Assembly (NCBI GenBank): GCA_036946625.1
Contig: JAQIIU010000002.1
Span: forward strand, 186,001-250,000
Source: Methylorubrum populi
Lineage (GTDB): Bacteria > Pseudomonadota > Alphaproteobacteria > Rhizobiales > Beijerinckiaceae
Reading direction: 5' to 3'
Length of the DNA stretch: 64,000 nt
The notes beneath the pieces are model-generated. The model was not told the origin of the DNA. It saw only the letters and a program-made list of their open reading frames with translations, and searched no databases. The translations under genes and the position numbers were made by a program. Below, piece after piece: positions 43,256 through 52,890 of this stretch. How positions within the stretch are numbered: the stretch's first letter is position 1; each line of letters starts with the position of its first letter.

Positions 43256-46003
43256 TCACGCCGAGGCCCGCTCCTGCTTCAGCCGGTAGAGCGCGTCGAG
43301 CGCCTCCCGCGGCGTCAGCGCGTCCGGATCGATGGCGTCGAGCAGGCGGCCGAGCCTGTCGTCGGGCTCGGGCCTGGCCGGTTCCGGCGGCGGAGGCGGC
43401 GCCGCGGCGAGGCTGGCGAAGAGCGGCAGGTCGTCGATCCGGCGTCGGGCGGGGCGCTCGCGCTCCGAGCTTTCGAGGCCTTTGAGGATCGCGCCGGCCC
43501 GCGCCACCACGCCCGGCGGCAGGCCGGCGAGGCGGGCGACCTGAAGCCCGTAGGAGCGCTCGGCCACCCCCGGCACGACCTCGTGCAGGAACACCACCTC
43601 GCCGCGGTCCTCGGCCACCTTCAGCGTCGCGTTGTCGAGGCGGGGCAGGCGCTGGCTCAGCGCCGTCAACTCGTGGAAGTGGGTCGCGAACAGCGCGCGG
43701 CAGCCGTTCTTCTCGTGGAGGTGCTCCAGGCAGGCCCAGGCGATGGAGAGGCCGTCGAAGGTCGCGGTGCCGCGCCCGATCTCGTCGAGCACCACCAGGG
43801 AGCGGCGGGTCGCCTGATTGAGGATCGCGGCGGTCTCGACCATCTCGACCATGAAGGTCGAATGGCCCCGCGCCAGGTCGTCCGCCGCGCCGACCCGGGA
43901 GAACAGGCGATCGACCACGCCGAGCCGGACGGAGGAAGCCGGCACGAACGCCCCCATCTGGGCCAGCACCGCGATCAGCGCGTTCTGGCGCAGGAAGGTC
44001 GACTTGCCGCCCATGTTCGGGCCGGTGACGAGGCGGATGCGCCCGGCCTCGTCGCCCGACAGGTCGCAGGCATTGGCGATGAAGGGCTCGCCCGCCTTGA
44101 TCAGCGCCGCCTCCACCACCGGATGGCGCCCGCCCCGGATCTCGAAGGCGAGGCTGTCGTCGATCACGGGCCGGGTCCAGGCGAGTTCGACCGCGAGTTC
44201 GGCGTGAGCGGCCGCCACGTCGAGGCCGGAGAGCGCTTCGGCGATGTCGGCAAGGGTTTCGGACGCTTCGTTCACCCGGGCGCTCAAGGCGTCGAACACC
44301 GCCGATTCGAGCGCCAGCACCCGGTCGGAGGCGCCGGCGATCTTCGATTCCAGCTCGCCGAGCTCGACGCTGGTGAAGCGCATCGCGTCGACCATGGTCT
44401 GGCGATGCACGAAGTCCTGCATCAGGCCCTTGAGGCAGGCCTCGCCCACCGCCTGCGGCACCTCGATGTAGTAGCCCAGCACGTTGTTGTGCTTGATCCG
44501 CAAGGTCCGGCAGCCGGTGGCCTCCGCGTAGCGGGCCTGGAGCGCGGCGATGACTTTTCGCGAGTCCTGGCCGAGCCCGCGGGCCTCGTCGATCTCGGCG
44601 TGGTAGCCCGCGCGGACGAAGTTGCCGTCGCGCCGGTTGAGCGGCAGGTCGTCGGCGAGCGCGGCGGCGAGTTCCCCGGCCAGCGCCCGGTCGGCCTTGT
44701 CGAGGCGGCGGGCGAGGCGGGCGAGCCCGTCCGGCAGATCCGCGGCCGACAGCCGCTCGCCGATCGTCGCGGCGGCGTCGAGCCCGTCGCGCAGGGCGGC
44801 GAGGTCGCGCGGACCGGCGCGGTTCAGGCCGACGCGGGAGAGCGCGCGGGCGATGTCCGGCGCGGCGTGCAGCGCGTCGCGCAGGTGCGCGCGCAGCGCC
44901 CCGTCCCGGTGGAGGAAGGCGACGGCGTCGTGCCGCCGGGCGATCTTCGTCAGGTCCGTCAGCGGGCCGGCGAGGTGTTCGGCCAGCAGCCGGGCGCCGC
45001 CGGCCGAGACCGTGCGGTCGATGGCGTCGAGCAGGCTGCCCTTGCGCTCGCCCGAGAGGGTGCGGGTGAGTTCGAGATTGGCGCGGGTGGCCGCGTCGAT
45101 GGCCAGCGTCGCCCCGGTCGCCTCCCGGCTCGGCGCGGAGAGCGGCACCCGCGTGCCGAGCTGCGTGCGTTCGAGATAGAGCAAGGCCGCCCCGGCCGCC
45201 GCGATCTCCGCCCGGCTGAAACTCCCGAAGCCGTCGAGGGTCTTCACCCCGAACTGCTCGCGCATGCGCCGCTCGGCCGAGGCCGGCTCCAGCTCGCCCT
45301 GCGCCAGGGGCACCACCGCCGCGCGGGTCTCGCGCCACAGCCTGGCCAGCGCCGGGTCGGCGTGGATGGCTTCCGAGAGCACGATCTCCCGCGGCTCGTG
45401 CCGGGCGATCGCCGCGGCGAGTTCCGAGCCGTCCACCTCGCTCAGGGAGAAGCGGCCGGTCGAGATGTCGAGGGCGGCAAGTCCGTAGGCCTCGCGGCTG
45501 TCCGACACCTTCCGCCGGCCGATGGCGAGCAGCAGGTTGGCGCGGGTCGGGTCGAGCAGGCGATCCTCGGTGAGCGTGCCCGGGGTGACGAGGCGGATCA
45601 CCTCGCGCCGCACCACCGATTTCGGGCCCCGCTTCTTGGCCTCGGCCGCGTCCTCGGTCTGCTGGCAGACCGCGACGCGGTGGCCGAGCGCGATCAGCCG
45701 GTGCAGGTAGTCGTCGGCCCGCTCCAGGGGTACGCCGCACATCGGGATGTCGGCGCCCCCGTGCTTGCCCCGCTTGGTCAGCACGATGCCCAGCGCCCGG
45801 GAGGCGATCTCCGCATCCTCGAAGAACAGCTCGTAGAAATCCCCCATCCGGTAGAACAGCAGGCAGTCCGGATTGGCGGCCTTGATCTCGATGTACTGCG
45901 CCATCATCGGCGTGGCGCCGGGGATGTCGAGGGGCGAAGAGGTCACCGCATCCGCCGCCTGGGCACGCCGTTCGAGGGGTTGGGAACGCTGGGGTCTGGA
46001 CAT
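43256..46003 (-). CDS. mutS: DNA mismatch repair protein MutS
   Basis: Mismatch-recognition ATPase, 915 residues. Start taken at ATG 46003 (MSRPQRSQ); a GTG at 45946 is an alternative and neither has a good ribosome site. Seen: mismatch-binding Phe-x-Glu in [11 protein letters not shown], connector and lever domains, Walker [27 protein letters not shown]alker B, and ATHFHELT, then the C-terminal dimerisation tail [16 protein letters not shown]. Complete and probably functional. mutL is not in the window. Confidence 0.97.
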   Translation of the reverse strand: MSRPQRSQPLERRAQAADAVTSSPLDIPGATPMMAQYIEIKAANPDCLLFYRMGDFYELFFEDAEIASRALGIVLTKRGKHGGADIPMCGVPLERADDYLHRLIALGHRVAVCQQTEDAAEAKKRGPKSVVRREVIRLVTPGTLTEDRLLDPTRANLLLAIGRRKVSDSREAYGLAALDISTGRFSLSEVDGSELAAAIARHEPREIVLSEAIHADPALARLWRETRAAVVPLAQGELEPASAERRMREQFGVKTLDGFGSFSRAEIAAAGAALLYLERTQLGTRVPLSAPSREATGATLAIDAATRANLELTRTLSGERKGSLLDAIDRTVSAGGARLLAEHLAGPLTDLTKIARRHDAVAFLHRDGALRAHLRDALHAAPDIARALSRVGLNRAGPRDLAALRDGLDAAATIGERLSAADLPDGLARLARRLDKADRALAGELAAALADDLPLNRRDGNFVRAGYHAEIDEARGLGQDSRKVIAALQARYAEATGCRTLRIKHNNVLGYYIEVPQAVGEACLKGLMQDFVHRQTMVDAMRFTSVELGELESKIAGASDRVLALESAVFDALSARVNEASETLADIAEALSGLDVAAAHAELAVELAWTRPVIDDSLAFEIRGGRHPVVEAALIKAGEPFIANACDLSGDEAGRIRLVTGPNMGGKSTFLRQNALIAVLAQMGAFVPASSVRLGVVDRLFSRVGAADDLARGHSTFMVEMVETAAILNQATRRSLVVLDEIGRGTATFDGLSIAWACLEHLHEKNGCRALFATHFHELTALSQRLPRLDNATLKVAEDRGEVVFLHEVVPGVAERSYGLQVARLAGLPPGVVARAGAILKGLESSERERPARRRIDDLPLFASLAAAPPPPPEPARPEPDDRLGRLLDAIDPDALTPREALDALYRLKQERASA

Positions 46004-46112
46004 GCCGCAGAGGCTAGCAGCCCCGCCCCGGGCCGGCACCGCCGGCCCATCGTGAAGTCCGTGGACAAGTGGGCGCTCTCCCCAGCCGTCGCAAGCGCGG
46101 CCGGAAAACGGC

Positions 46113-46149
46113 GAGGGGCCCGCCCGGTGTCGTGCCGGGCGGGCCCCTC
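46113..46149 (-). terminator. terminator of the His-rich protein gene
   Basis: GAGGGGCCCGCCCGG (46113-46127) pairs perfectly with 46135-46149 across a 7-base loop: a 15-bp stem 27 bases beyond the stop codon of the minus-strand gene, followed on that strand by GCCGTTTTCC. Confidence 0.7.
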
Positions 46150-46176
46150 GAAGGCTGTGGGCGATCGCGAAAAAAA

Positions 46177-46488
46177 TCAGTAGCGCGGGCCGCCCGTGGT
46201 GTTGCCGAGCTGCTGCTGGTAGCCGGGGCGCTCCGGGTTGCGGGCGTTCGGGTTGCCGTGGTGGTGGGTGTTCATGCGGCGGCGATGGCGCTCGGCCTTG
46301 GTCGAATGGTGGTGGCCGAGGACGCTCCGATGGGGGCGGTGCCAGTGGTGGTGATCGCGCACGGTCTCCATCGTGTCGCCGGCCACCACGCCGGCGGCCG
46401 GCATCGCGGGGGCGGCGGAGGCCGACACGGCTCCCAGGCCGAAGCTGCCGAGCAGCACGCCGGCTGCGAGTGTCAGGGCAATGCGCAT
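46177..46488 (-). CDS. small exported histidine-rich protein
   Basis: A 103-residue precursor with a signal peptide ([19 protein letters not shown], cleavage near ASAAPA). The mature part has clusters of histidine ([32 protein letters not shown]) and a Gly/Gln/Asn tail. Such sequences bind Ni, Zn or Cu, but no family is recognised and metal handling is inference. Start at 46488 with GGAGAG upstream; followed by a strong terminator. Divergent from hrpB over an AT-rich gap. Confidence 0.72.
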   Translation of the reverse strand: MRIALTLAAGVLLGSFGLGAVSASAAPAMPAAGVVAGDTMETVRDHHHWHRPHRSVLGHHHSTKAERHRRRMNTHHHGNPNARNPERPGYQQQLGNTTGGPRY

Positions 46489-46675
46489 CGTCGTCTCTCC
46501 GTCGCGTGCAAGAGCCGCGTGCAAGGGCGGCACGTCGAGCCCTCAAGTCGCGATCGCTCCGCGCGTTCCGCGAAAAAATCCGAATATGTTAACAAATCCT
46601 CTTGAACGTCGCGGGAGGCGCCGAGACCCGGCGCCGACCGTTGCGCCGGCGCCCGAACCGCGGCACCTGCGGGCG

Positions 46676-49171
46676 ATGTCCGTCCCTCCCGCACCGCTTC
46701 CGATCGAGGCCGCTCTTCCGGCCCTGCGCACGGCCTTGTCCGCGGGCGCGTCGGCGGTGCTGGTCGCCCCGCCGGGCGCCGGCAAGACCACCCGGGTGCC
46801 GCTGGCGCTGCTCGACGAAGCGTGGCTGGGGAGCCGAAGGATCATCCTGCTGGAGCCCCGGCGGTTGGCGGCGCGGGGCGCGGCCGAGCGCATGGCCGCC
46901 ACCCTCGGCGAGCGGGTCGGCGACACGGTGGGCCTGCGGGTGCGGCTCGGCTCCAGGGTCTCGGGCCGCACCCGGATCGAGGTCGTGACCGAAGGCGTGT
47001 TCACCCGGATGATCCTCGACGATCCGGAACTGGCCGGCATCGGCGCGGTGCTGTTCGACGAGTTCCACGAGCGCTCGCTCGACGCCGATCTCGGCCTCGC
47101 CTTCGCCCTCGACGCGCAAGGGGCGCTGCGGGAGGATCTGCGCATCCTCGCGATGTCGGCGACCCTCGACGGCGCCCGGGTGGCGGGGCTCCTCGGCAAC
47201 GCGCCCGTCGTGGCGTCGGAAGGCCGCGCCCATCCGGTCGAGACCCGCCATCTCGACCGCGACGCGGGCGAGGAGCGGATCGAGGACGCGATGGCCGCCG
47301 CGATCCTGCGGGCGCTGCGGGCCGATCCCGGCTCGGTGCTGGCCTTCCTGCCGGGGCAGGCGGAGATCCGCCGCACCGCCGAGCGGCTGGAGGGCCGCCT
47401 GCCCGACGATACCGACCTCGCCCCGCTCTACGGCGCGCTGACCCAGGGCGAGCAGGACCGGGCGGTCGCCCCCGCCCCGGCGGGCCGGCGCAAGGTGGTG
47501 CTGGCCACCGCCATCGCCGAGACCTCGCTGACGATCCAGGGCGTGCGCATCGTCGTCGATTCCGGGCTGGCCCGGGTGCCCGTCTACGAACCTGGCAACG
47601 GCATGACCCGGCTCGTCACGGCCCGGGCCTCGCGCGCCTCGGTCGATCAGCGCCGGGGCCGGGCCGGGCGCACCGAGCCGGGCGTGTGCTGGCGGCTCTG
47701 GCCCGAGGCGGCGACCGCCGCGCTCGAACCCTTCGCCCGGCCCGAGATTCTTTCGGCCGATCTCGCCGGGCTGACCCTCGACTGCGCCGCCTGGGGCGTG
47801 ACCGACCCGATCGCCCTGCCCTTCCTCGATCCCCCGCCGGCCCCGGCGCTGGCCGAGGCGCGGGCGATGCTGACCGATCTCGGCGCCCTCGAGGCCGACG
47901 GCCGGCTCACCGCCGTCGGAAAGACCCTGCGCGGCCTGCCGCTGCCGCCCCGGCTCGCCCGGATGGTCGCCCGCGCCGCCGAATCCGGCCAAGCCCGCGC
48001 CGCCGCCGATCTCGCCGCCGTGCTGGTCGAGCGCGGGCTCGGAGGCGATGCGGTCGATCTCGCCGAGCGCCTCGACCGCTTCGCCCGCGACCGGGGCGGG
48101 CGCGCCGGAGACATGCGCCGCCTCGCCGAGGGCTGGGCGCGCCAAGCCGCGAAGGCGGCCGGCGGGACGGCCGGCGGGACGGCGGAGCCCGATCCGAGGC
48201 TCGCCGGGCCCGGCGCCCTGCTGGCCTTGGCCTATCCCGACCGGGTGGCGCGGGCGCGGGGCCGCGAGGGCGCCTTCCTGATGGCGAACGGCCGCGCCGG
48301 CCTCCTCGACCCGGCGAGCCCGCTCGTCCGCGAGCCGTTCATCGTCGTCGCCGACCTGACCGGCACGGCGGCCTCCGCCCGCATCCTCTCCGCCGCCGCG
48401 ATCTCCGCCGCCGCGATCGAGGCCCTGTTCGCGGACCGCATCACGTTCGCGCGCAGCGTGAGCTTCGACAGGCAAGCGCGGGCCCTGCGCGCCCGCGAGG
48501 GCCGCCGGCTCGGCGCCGTGACGCTCGACGAGTGCACCCTCTCCGTCCCGGCCGACGCGGACGCCGCGCGGGTGCTCGCCCGCGGCGTTGCCGGGCTCGG
48601 CCTCGATCGCCTGCCCTGGACGCCGGCCCTGGCGCAGTGGCGCGCCCGGGTCCGCTTCCTGCACGGGGCCGAGGGCGGGGAATGGCCGGATCTCTCCGAC
48701 GCGGCCCTGGCGGAGACCGTGGAGGCGTGGCTCGCCCCGGCCATCGTCGGGCGCGCCTCGCTCGCGGCGGTCACCGCGGACGATCTCGGTCAGGCCGTCC
48801 AGGGCCTTCTGCCCTGGACCCTGCGCGCCCGCCTGGAGACGGAGGCGCCGAGCCATGTCGAGGTGCCGACGGGCTCGCGCATCCCGGTCGATTACGAGGC
48901 GGGGCCCGAACCGGTGCTGGCGGTGCGGGTGCAGGAACTGTTCGGCCTCGACCGGCATCCGACCCTCGGCGGCGGGCGCGTGCCGCTGGTGCTCCACCTG
49001 CTCTCGCCCGCCCACCGGCCGATCCAGATCACCCGCGACCTGCCGGGCTTCTGGCGCGGCTCCTGGGCGGCGGTGCGCTCGGAGATGCGCGGCCGCTATC
49101 CCCGCCATCCCTGGCCGGAAGACCCGCTGGCGGAGGCACCGACCCGGCGGGCCAAGCCGCGGGGCACGTGA
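46676..49171 (+). CDS. hrpB: ATP-dependent RNA helicase HrpB
   Basis: DExH helicase of 831 residues, standard for HrpB. Start at 46676 (MSVPPAPLPIEAALP), though no good ribosome site is present. Seen: Walker A APPGAGKTTRVP, LEPRRLAARG, TEGVF, DEFHERSLD (the DEFH box), SATLDG, SNTAET-equivalent ATAIAETSLTI, QRRGRAGR motif VI, then the HrpB-specific C-terminal domain (RDLPGFWRGSW, EMRGRYPRHPWPEDP). Role in the cell is poorly known; related HrpA acts on stalled ribosomes. Confidence 0.94.
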   Translation: MSVPPAPLPIEAALPALRTALSAGASAVLVAPPGAGKTTRVPLALLDEAWLGSRRIILLEPRRLAARGAAERMAATLGERVGDTVGLRVRLGSRVSGRTRIEVVTEGVFTRMILDDPELAGIGAVLFDEFHERSLDADLGLAFALDAQGALREDLRILAMSATLDGARVAGLLGNAPVVASEGRAHPVETRHLDRDAGEERIEDAMAAAILRALRADPGSVLAFLPGQAEIRRTAERLEGRLPDDTDLAPLYGALTQGEQDRAVAPAPAGRRKVVLATAIAETSLTIQGVRIVVDSGLARVPVYEPGNGMTRLVTARASRASVDQRRGRAGRTEPGVCWRLWPEAATAALEPFARPEILSADLAGLTLDCAAWGVTDPIALPFLDPPPAPALAEARAMLTDLGALEADGRLTAVGKTLRGLPLPPRLARMVARAAESGQARAAADLAAVLVERGLGGDAVDLAERLDRFARDRGGRAGDMRRLAEGWARQAAKAAGGTAGGTAEPDPRLAGPGALLALAYPDRVARARGREGAFLMANGRAGLLDPASPLVREPFIVVADLTGTAASARILSAAAISAAAIEALFADRITFARSVSFDRQARALRAREGRRLGAVTLDECTLSVPADADAARVLARGVAGLGLDRLPWTPALAQWRARVRFLHGAEGGEWPDLSDAALAETVEAWLAPAIVGRASLAAVTADDLGQAVQGLLPWTLRARLETEAPSHVEVPTGSRIPVDYEAGPEPVLAVRVQELFGLDRHPTLGGGRVPLVLHLLSPAHRPIQITRDLPGFWRGSWAAVRSEMRGRYPRHPWPEDPLAEAPTRRAKPRGT

Positions 49172-49446
49172 CGCGGACGTCTTCGATGAAAATCCGTCCA
49201 CGAGCGCATGCTGGCGGCGCTCACGCAAGGAGCGCCACGCCCTGGCGCCGGACGACGCGATGCGGCGGGAGACGAGTCTGCCGGCGCCCTCTCAAGCCGC
49301 TTGCGAGAAGGCGCTGGCCGCTCTCGAACGGCTTGAACAGATGTTCTGGGGATTTCTCGGGGATCGGAAGCCGCTGGATTTCGAGTGTATTGCAGGACTG
49401 GGATCGAATCATCTACATTCTCCGCATTGCGCGGAGGGGCCGGGTG

Positions 49447-49956
49447 ATGGAGATTGCTTTCGGTAGGCACAAGAACATCGATCAGGCCTTCAAGGCGAAG
49501 GTCATTGGTATCGCTTCAAATCTGAAATGCGATCCCAGTCATCTCATGGCGGCAATGGCTTTCGAGACGGGCGAACGCTTCAAGGCGAATACGCGAAACT
49601 CCGTCAGCGGAGCGACGGGCTTGATCCAATTCATGCCTTCGACGGCGAAGGCTCTCGGAACGACGACGGACAAGCTGGCTCAGATGACCGAGCTCGACCA
49701 GCTCGATTACGTCGAAACGTACCTCAAGCCTTACACAGGCAAGATGGGGACGGTCTCGGACGTCTACATGACGATTCTCTACCCGGCCGCCGTCGGGAAG
49801 GATGCCGCCCATGTCCTGTTCGCCGAGGGAAGCAAGGCCTACGGGCAGAACAGGGGGCTCGACGTCAACAGGGACGGGACCGTCACCAAGGCCGAGGCGG
49901 CCGCGAAGGTCTATGCGAAGCTCATCCGCGGGTTGCGGGACGACCTGCGCGGTTGA
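49447..49956 (+). CDS. lytic-transglycosylase-like protein
   Basis: A 169-residue lysozyme-fold protein. Start at 49447 with GGAGGGG upstream. Seen: catalytic Glu40 in MAAMAFETGERF, then SGATGLIQFMPSTAKALG, the SLT signature, and a C-terminal EF-hand-like loop DVNRDGTVTKAEA. No signal peptide or membrane helix, so export would need another route; similar proteins occur in phages and tailed particles, but no phage genes are near. Cell-wall cleavage is expected from the fold. The 275-base gap before it contains no convincing gene. Confidence 0.8.
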   Translation: MEIAFGRHKNIDQAFKAKVIGIASNLKCDPSHLMAAMAFETGERFKANTRNSVSGATGLIQFMPSTAKALGTTTDKLAQMTELDQLDYVETYLKPYTGKMGTVSDVYMTILYPAAVGKDAAHVLFAEGSKAYGQNRGLDVNRDGTVTKAEAAAKVYAKLIRGLRDDLRG

Positions 49957-49980
49957 TCCTCGCGGGCCGGGGGAGTGCGG

Positions 49981-50376
49981 TTACGCGAAGCGGCCGCCCT
50001 TCTGGATCACCTCGATCTTGTAGCCGTCCGGATCGGTGGCGAAGAAGAAGGTCGCCAGTGCCGTCTCGCCGTGCTCGAGCGTCTTGAGCGGGGTGACCGG
50101 AAAGCCCTCGCGCTCGAACCGGGCGCGCTCGGCGGCCGCATCCTCCACCACGAAGGCGAGGTGGCCGTAGCCGTCGCCGGGATCGTAAGGCTCCGACCGG
50201 TCCTTGTTGACCGTCAGTTCCAGTTCGAACGGCGAGGACGGGTCGCGCAGGTAGAGCAGCGTGAAGTCGGGGAAGTCGAAGCGGTCGGACGGTTCCAGGC
50301 CGAAGGCGCGGGCGTAGTAGTCGCGCGCGCGCGCCTCGTCGCGGACGCGGATCATGGTGTGGACGGGCTTGGCCAT
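49981..50376 (-). CDS. gloA: lactoylglutathione lyase (glyoxalase I)
   Basis: VOC-fold metalloenzyme (131 residues) converting the methylglyoxal-glutathione hemithioacetal to S-lactoylglutathione. Seen: His6 (VHTMIRV), Glu in FELELTVN, His in GYGHLAF and Glu in DGYKIEVI, the four metal ligands of GloA, plus the YYARAFGLE helix. Length and order are those of the short Ni-type enzyme. Monocistronic by appearance. Confidence 0.92.
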   Translation of the reverse strand: MAKPVHTMIRVRDEARARDYYARAFGLEPSDRFDFPDFTLLYLRDPSSPFELELTVNKDRSEPYDPGDGYGHLAFVVEDAAAERARFEREGFPVTPLKTLEHGETALATFFFATDPDGYKIEVIQKGGRFA

Positions 50377-50488
50377 CGGCCCTCTCTCCCGGTTGCGGAT
50401 GAGGGCCCATCTGGCGCATCCTCGGGTGAGCGGAAAGGCCTCGGCGGCTTAACGCTTCGTCAACCTTGCGAGCCGCTTGCTGCCGACG

Positions 50489-51589
50489 ATGATGCGAGCC
50501 GCGCCCCGAGACGTCGCAGAAGATACGGACGCTCTGCCGCCGGGCGATGCGGCCCTGCGCGCGGCGATGCGCGGCTGGCGCGAGGCGCTGGTCCGCGAGC
50601 GGCGCATGGCCGCCAACACGGTCGCGGCCTACGAGCGCGACCTGCGCCAGTTCCTGATCCATCGCGCCGCCCGCGCCGGCACGCCGACCCTCCCGGGGCT
50701 GATCGCGCTCAAACCCCGCGACCTGCGCGCCTTCATGGCCGCGCGCCGGGCCGAGGGCGTCGGCGGGCGCAGCCTGATGCGGATGCTGGCGGGCCTGCGC
50801 TCCTTCGCCCGTTTCCTCGAACGGGAGGGGCACGGCAGCGTGGCGGCGCTGGGCGCGGTGCGCTCGCCCAGGATCGAGCGGCGCCTGCCGCGCCCCCTGC
50901 CCGTCCCCGCCGCGGTGGCGATGACCGTGCCGGAATCCCGCCCCGACGACGACCGCGCGCCCTGGGTCCTCGCCCGCGACGCGGCGGTGATCGCGCTGCT
51001 CTACGGCTCGGGCCTGCGCATCTCCGAGGCGCTGGGGATCGCCGCCCGCGACGCGCCGGTGCCGGGCATCGACGCGGTGCGGGTGACGGGCAAGGGCGGC
51101 AAGGTTCGCGACGTGCCGGTGCTGCCGGCGGTCGCCGAGGCGGTGGCCGCCTATCTCACCCGGTGCCCGCATCCCCTCGATCCGCAGGGGCCGCTCTTCG
51201 TCGGCGTGAAGGGGGGGGCGCTGTCGCCGCGGGTCGTCCAGTACGCGGTCGCCGCCCTGCGCGGCGCCCTCGGCCTGCCCGAGAGCGCGACCCCGCACGC
51301 CCTGCGCCACTCCTTCGCGACGCATCTGCTCGCCCGCCGGGGCGAATTGCGGGCGATCCAGGAACTGCTGGGCCACGCCTCGCTCTCGACCACGCAGATC
51401 TACACCAAGGTCGATGCCGCACGCCTGATGAGCGCCTTCGAGGACGCCCATCCCCGCGCCGGCCGGGTCCGGCCGCTCGATCGGAGGCCGGAGAGAGCCG
51501 CCGGTTCGGTGAAACCGCCGGTGCGAAGCGGCGGCGTGGATCTCAACGCCGGGCATGCTGTCGGCGACGACGTCTCCGCGGGCGTATAG
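50489..51589 (+). CDS. xerC: tyrosine recombinase XerC
   Basis: Site-specific recombinase (366 residues from ATG 50489) resolving chromosome dimers at dif with XerD. A TTG at 50477 is an alternative start; neither has a ribosome site. Seen: N-terminal SAM-like DNA-binding domain (AANTVAAYERDLRQFL) and the catalytic set Arg (LYGSGLRISEAL), Lys (GKGGKVRDVP), His-Arg (HALRHSFATHLL), His (LLGHASLSTTQ) and Tyr (IYTKV). The C-terminus has about 40 extra residues. Not associated with an integrated element, so a housekeeping role is likely; XerC rather than XerD is a judgement from N-terminal pattern. Confidence 0.9.
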   Translation: MMRAAPRDVAEDTDALPPGDAALRAAMRGWREALVRERRMAANTVAAYERDLRQFLIHRAARAGTPTLPGLIALKPRDLRAFMAARRAEGVGGRSLMRMLAGLRSFARFLEREGHGSVAALGAVRSPRIERRLPRPLPVPAAVAMTVPESRPDDDRAPWVLARDAAVIALLYGSGLRISEALGIAARDAPVPGIDAVRVTGKGGKVRDVPVLPAVAEAVAAYLTRCPHPLDPQGPLFVGVKGGALSPRVVQYAVAALRGALGLPESATPHALRHSFATHLLARRGELRAIQELLGHASLSTTQIYTKVDAARLMSAFEDAHPRAGRVRPLDRRPERAAGSVKPPVRSGGVDLNAGHAVGDDVSAGV

Positions 51590-51698
51590 AAATGCGCCCG
51601 CCCGCCCGGTTCACCTTGGTCTTGCCGCGATTGGGTGGCGGATTGTCCTCGACACGGCGGCGCGAATCCGCCGATTCAGCAGCTTCAAGGAGTGTCCG

Positions 51699-51833
51699 AT
51701 GCGCGTGAGCGGAATCTGCCTCGCGATCCTGCCGGTCCTCGCGGTCCTCGCCGTCACGGCCACGGTGAAAACGCTGCTCCTGCCCGTGACCGCCGTGCGG
51801 CTCCTGGCCCGCGGACGCGTCGCGCGGGCCTGA
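51699..51833 (+). CDS. small membrane peptide
   Basis: A 44-residue open frame with a near-perfect ribosome site (AAGGAG, 6 bases before ATG). One hydrophobic helix, ICLAILPVLAVLAVTATVKT, then a second short hydrophobic part and a basic end (RLLARGRVARA). It could be a single-pass inner-membrane protein. A hairpin follows directly. No family recognised. Confidence 0.55.
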   Translation: MRVSGICLAILPVLAVLAVTATVKTLLLPVTAVRLLARGRVARA

Positions 51834-51836
51834 CGA

Positions 51837-51863
51837 GGCCTCCGCCCCGTTCGGGCGGAGGCC
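51837..51863. terminator. shared hairpin between convergent genes
   Basis: GGCCTCCGCCC and GGGCGGAGGCC form a perfect 11-bp stem with a 5-base loop, 4 bases after the small peptide stop and 4 bases before the LysR stop. No U-tract on either side; probably a bidirectional stop or 3' protector. Confidence 0.55.
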
Positions 51864-51866
51864 GGA

Positions 51867-52802
51867 TCACCCCGCCCCGGAGCCGTGCAGCACGGCCGGC
51901 ACCGGATCGTCGCCGTCGAGGGTGCGCGCGACCGCGCGGGCGACGTTGACCAGGGCCGTCACCATCGGCGTGGCGGGATCGCGGCGCGGGGCGACCAGGC
52001 CGATGGCGTGGCGCAGGTCCGGCTCGACGATCGGGATCGCCCGCAGGCCTTCGGTCGGCCCCAGCGCGTCGGCGAGGATCGCCGGCATCACGCTCGCCCA
52101 TTGCAGCGTGCGCACATGCGTCATCAGCACGACCATCGAGTTGGATTCGAGCGTCGGCGCCGGCTCGCCGCCCGCCGCCCGTAGCTGCTGGTCGATGATC
52201 CGGCGGTTCTGCATGTTGGGCGTCAGCAGGCAGAGCGGAATCCTGGCCAGCTCCGCCCAGGTCACGCTGGCGCGGTCGTCGTAGGGGCCGCCCGCCGCGG
52301 TCAGGAGCTGATAGTGCTCGGTGTAGAGCGGCACCGCCGTGACGCGGCCGAGCGGCTCGTTGTCGAGATAGGTCAGCCCCGCATCGGCCTCGAGATCGTC
52401 GATCAGCGAGAAGATGTCCTCCGACGTCGTGGAGAGCACGCTGAAACGCACGTTGGGGTAGCGCGCCCGGTAGGGCGTGGTGAGCGCGGCCACCATCGGC
52501 AGGGCGGTTGGCACCGCGGCGATGCGCAGGTGGCCCGACAGGCCGCGGCGCAGGGCCGCCACGTCGTCCTGCATGGCGCGGGCGTCGCCGACGATGCGGC
52601 GGCCCCAGGCCAGCACCCGGTCGCCCTCCGGCGTGAACCCCTGGAAGCGCGAGCCGCGCTGGACGAGGCGCACGCCGAAGCGATCCTCCAGGCTCTTCAC
52701 CCCCGCCGACAGCGTCTGCTGGGTCACGCCGCAGGCTTCCGCCGCGCGCCCGAAATGCTGCTCGCGGGCGAGCGCCAGGAGGAATTCGAGCTTGTCGATC
52801 AT
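51867..52802 (-). CDS. LysR-type regulator, FdsR-like, of the formate cluster
   Basis: A 311-residue LysR-type regulator. N-terminal helix-turn-helix (ALAREQHFGRAAEACGVTQQ, then TLSAGVKSLEDRFG) followed by an effector domain with LTTPYRARYPNVRFSVLS. It lies 89 bases beyond the OFA transporter on the same strand, in the gene set of fdh2; in Cupriavidus an FdsR LysR protein activates the homologous fds operon on formate. Regulation of fdh2 here is inference. The family binds T-N11-A sites; a perfect palindrome upstream of fdh2C is a candidate. Confidence 0.88.
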   Translation of the reverse strand: MIDKLEFLLALAREQHFGRAAEACGVTQQTLSAGVKSLEDRFGVRLVQRGSRFQGFTPEGDRVLAWGRRIVGDARAMQDDVAALRRGLSGHLRIAAVPTALPMVAALTTPYRARYPNVRFSVLSTTSEDIFSLIDDLEADAGLTYLDNEPLGRVTAVPLYTEHYQLLTAAGGPYDDRASVTWAELARIPLCLLTPNMQNRRIIDQQLRAAGGEPAPTLESNSMVVLMTHVRTLQWASVMPAILADALGPTEGLRAIPIVEPDLRHAIGLVAPRRDPATPMVTALVNVARAVARTLDGDDPVPAVLHGSGAG

Positions 52803-52890
52803 GGGTTCCGGCCCACCCGCGAGGGGCGGGCGGGTCCGACGGTAGGCCGGGGGGCCGGCGTGCTCAAGCGACCGCCCGAGACGCCCTGCC

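Noticed and set aside
49260..49466. A 68-codon frame MRRETSLPAPSQ overlapping the transglycosylase-like gene start
   Set aside because: No ribosome site, no motif, and overlaps the better-supported gene in another frame.
50489..51589. Phage or island integrase
   Set aside because: The sequence has the XerC pattern, no attachment-site repeats or tRNA gene are adjacent, and neighbours are housekeeping genes.
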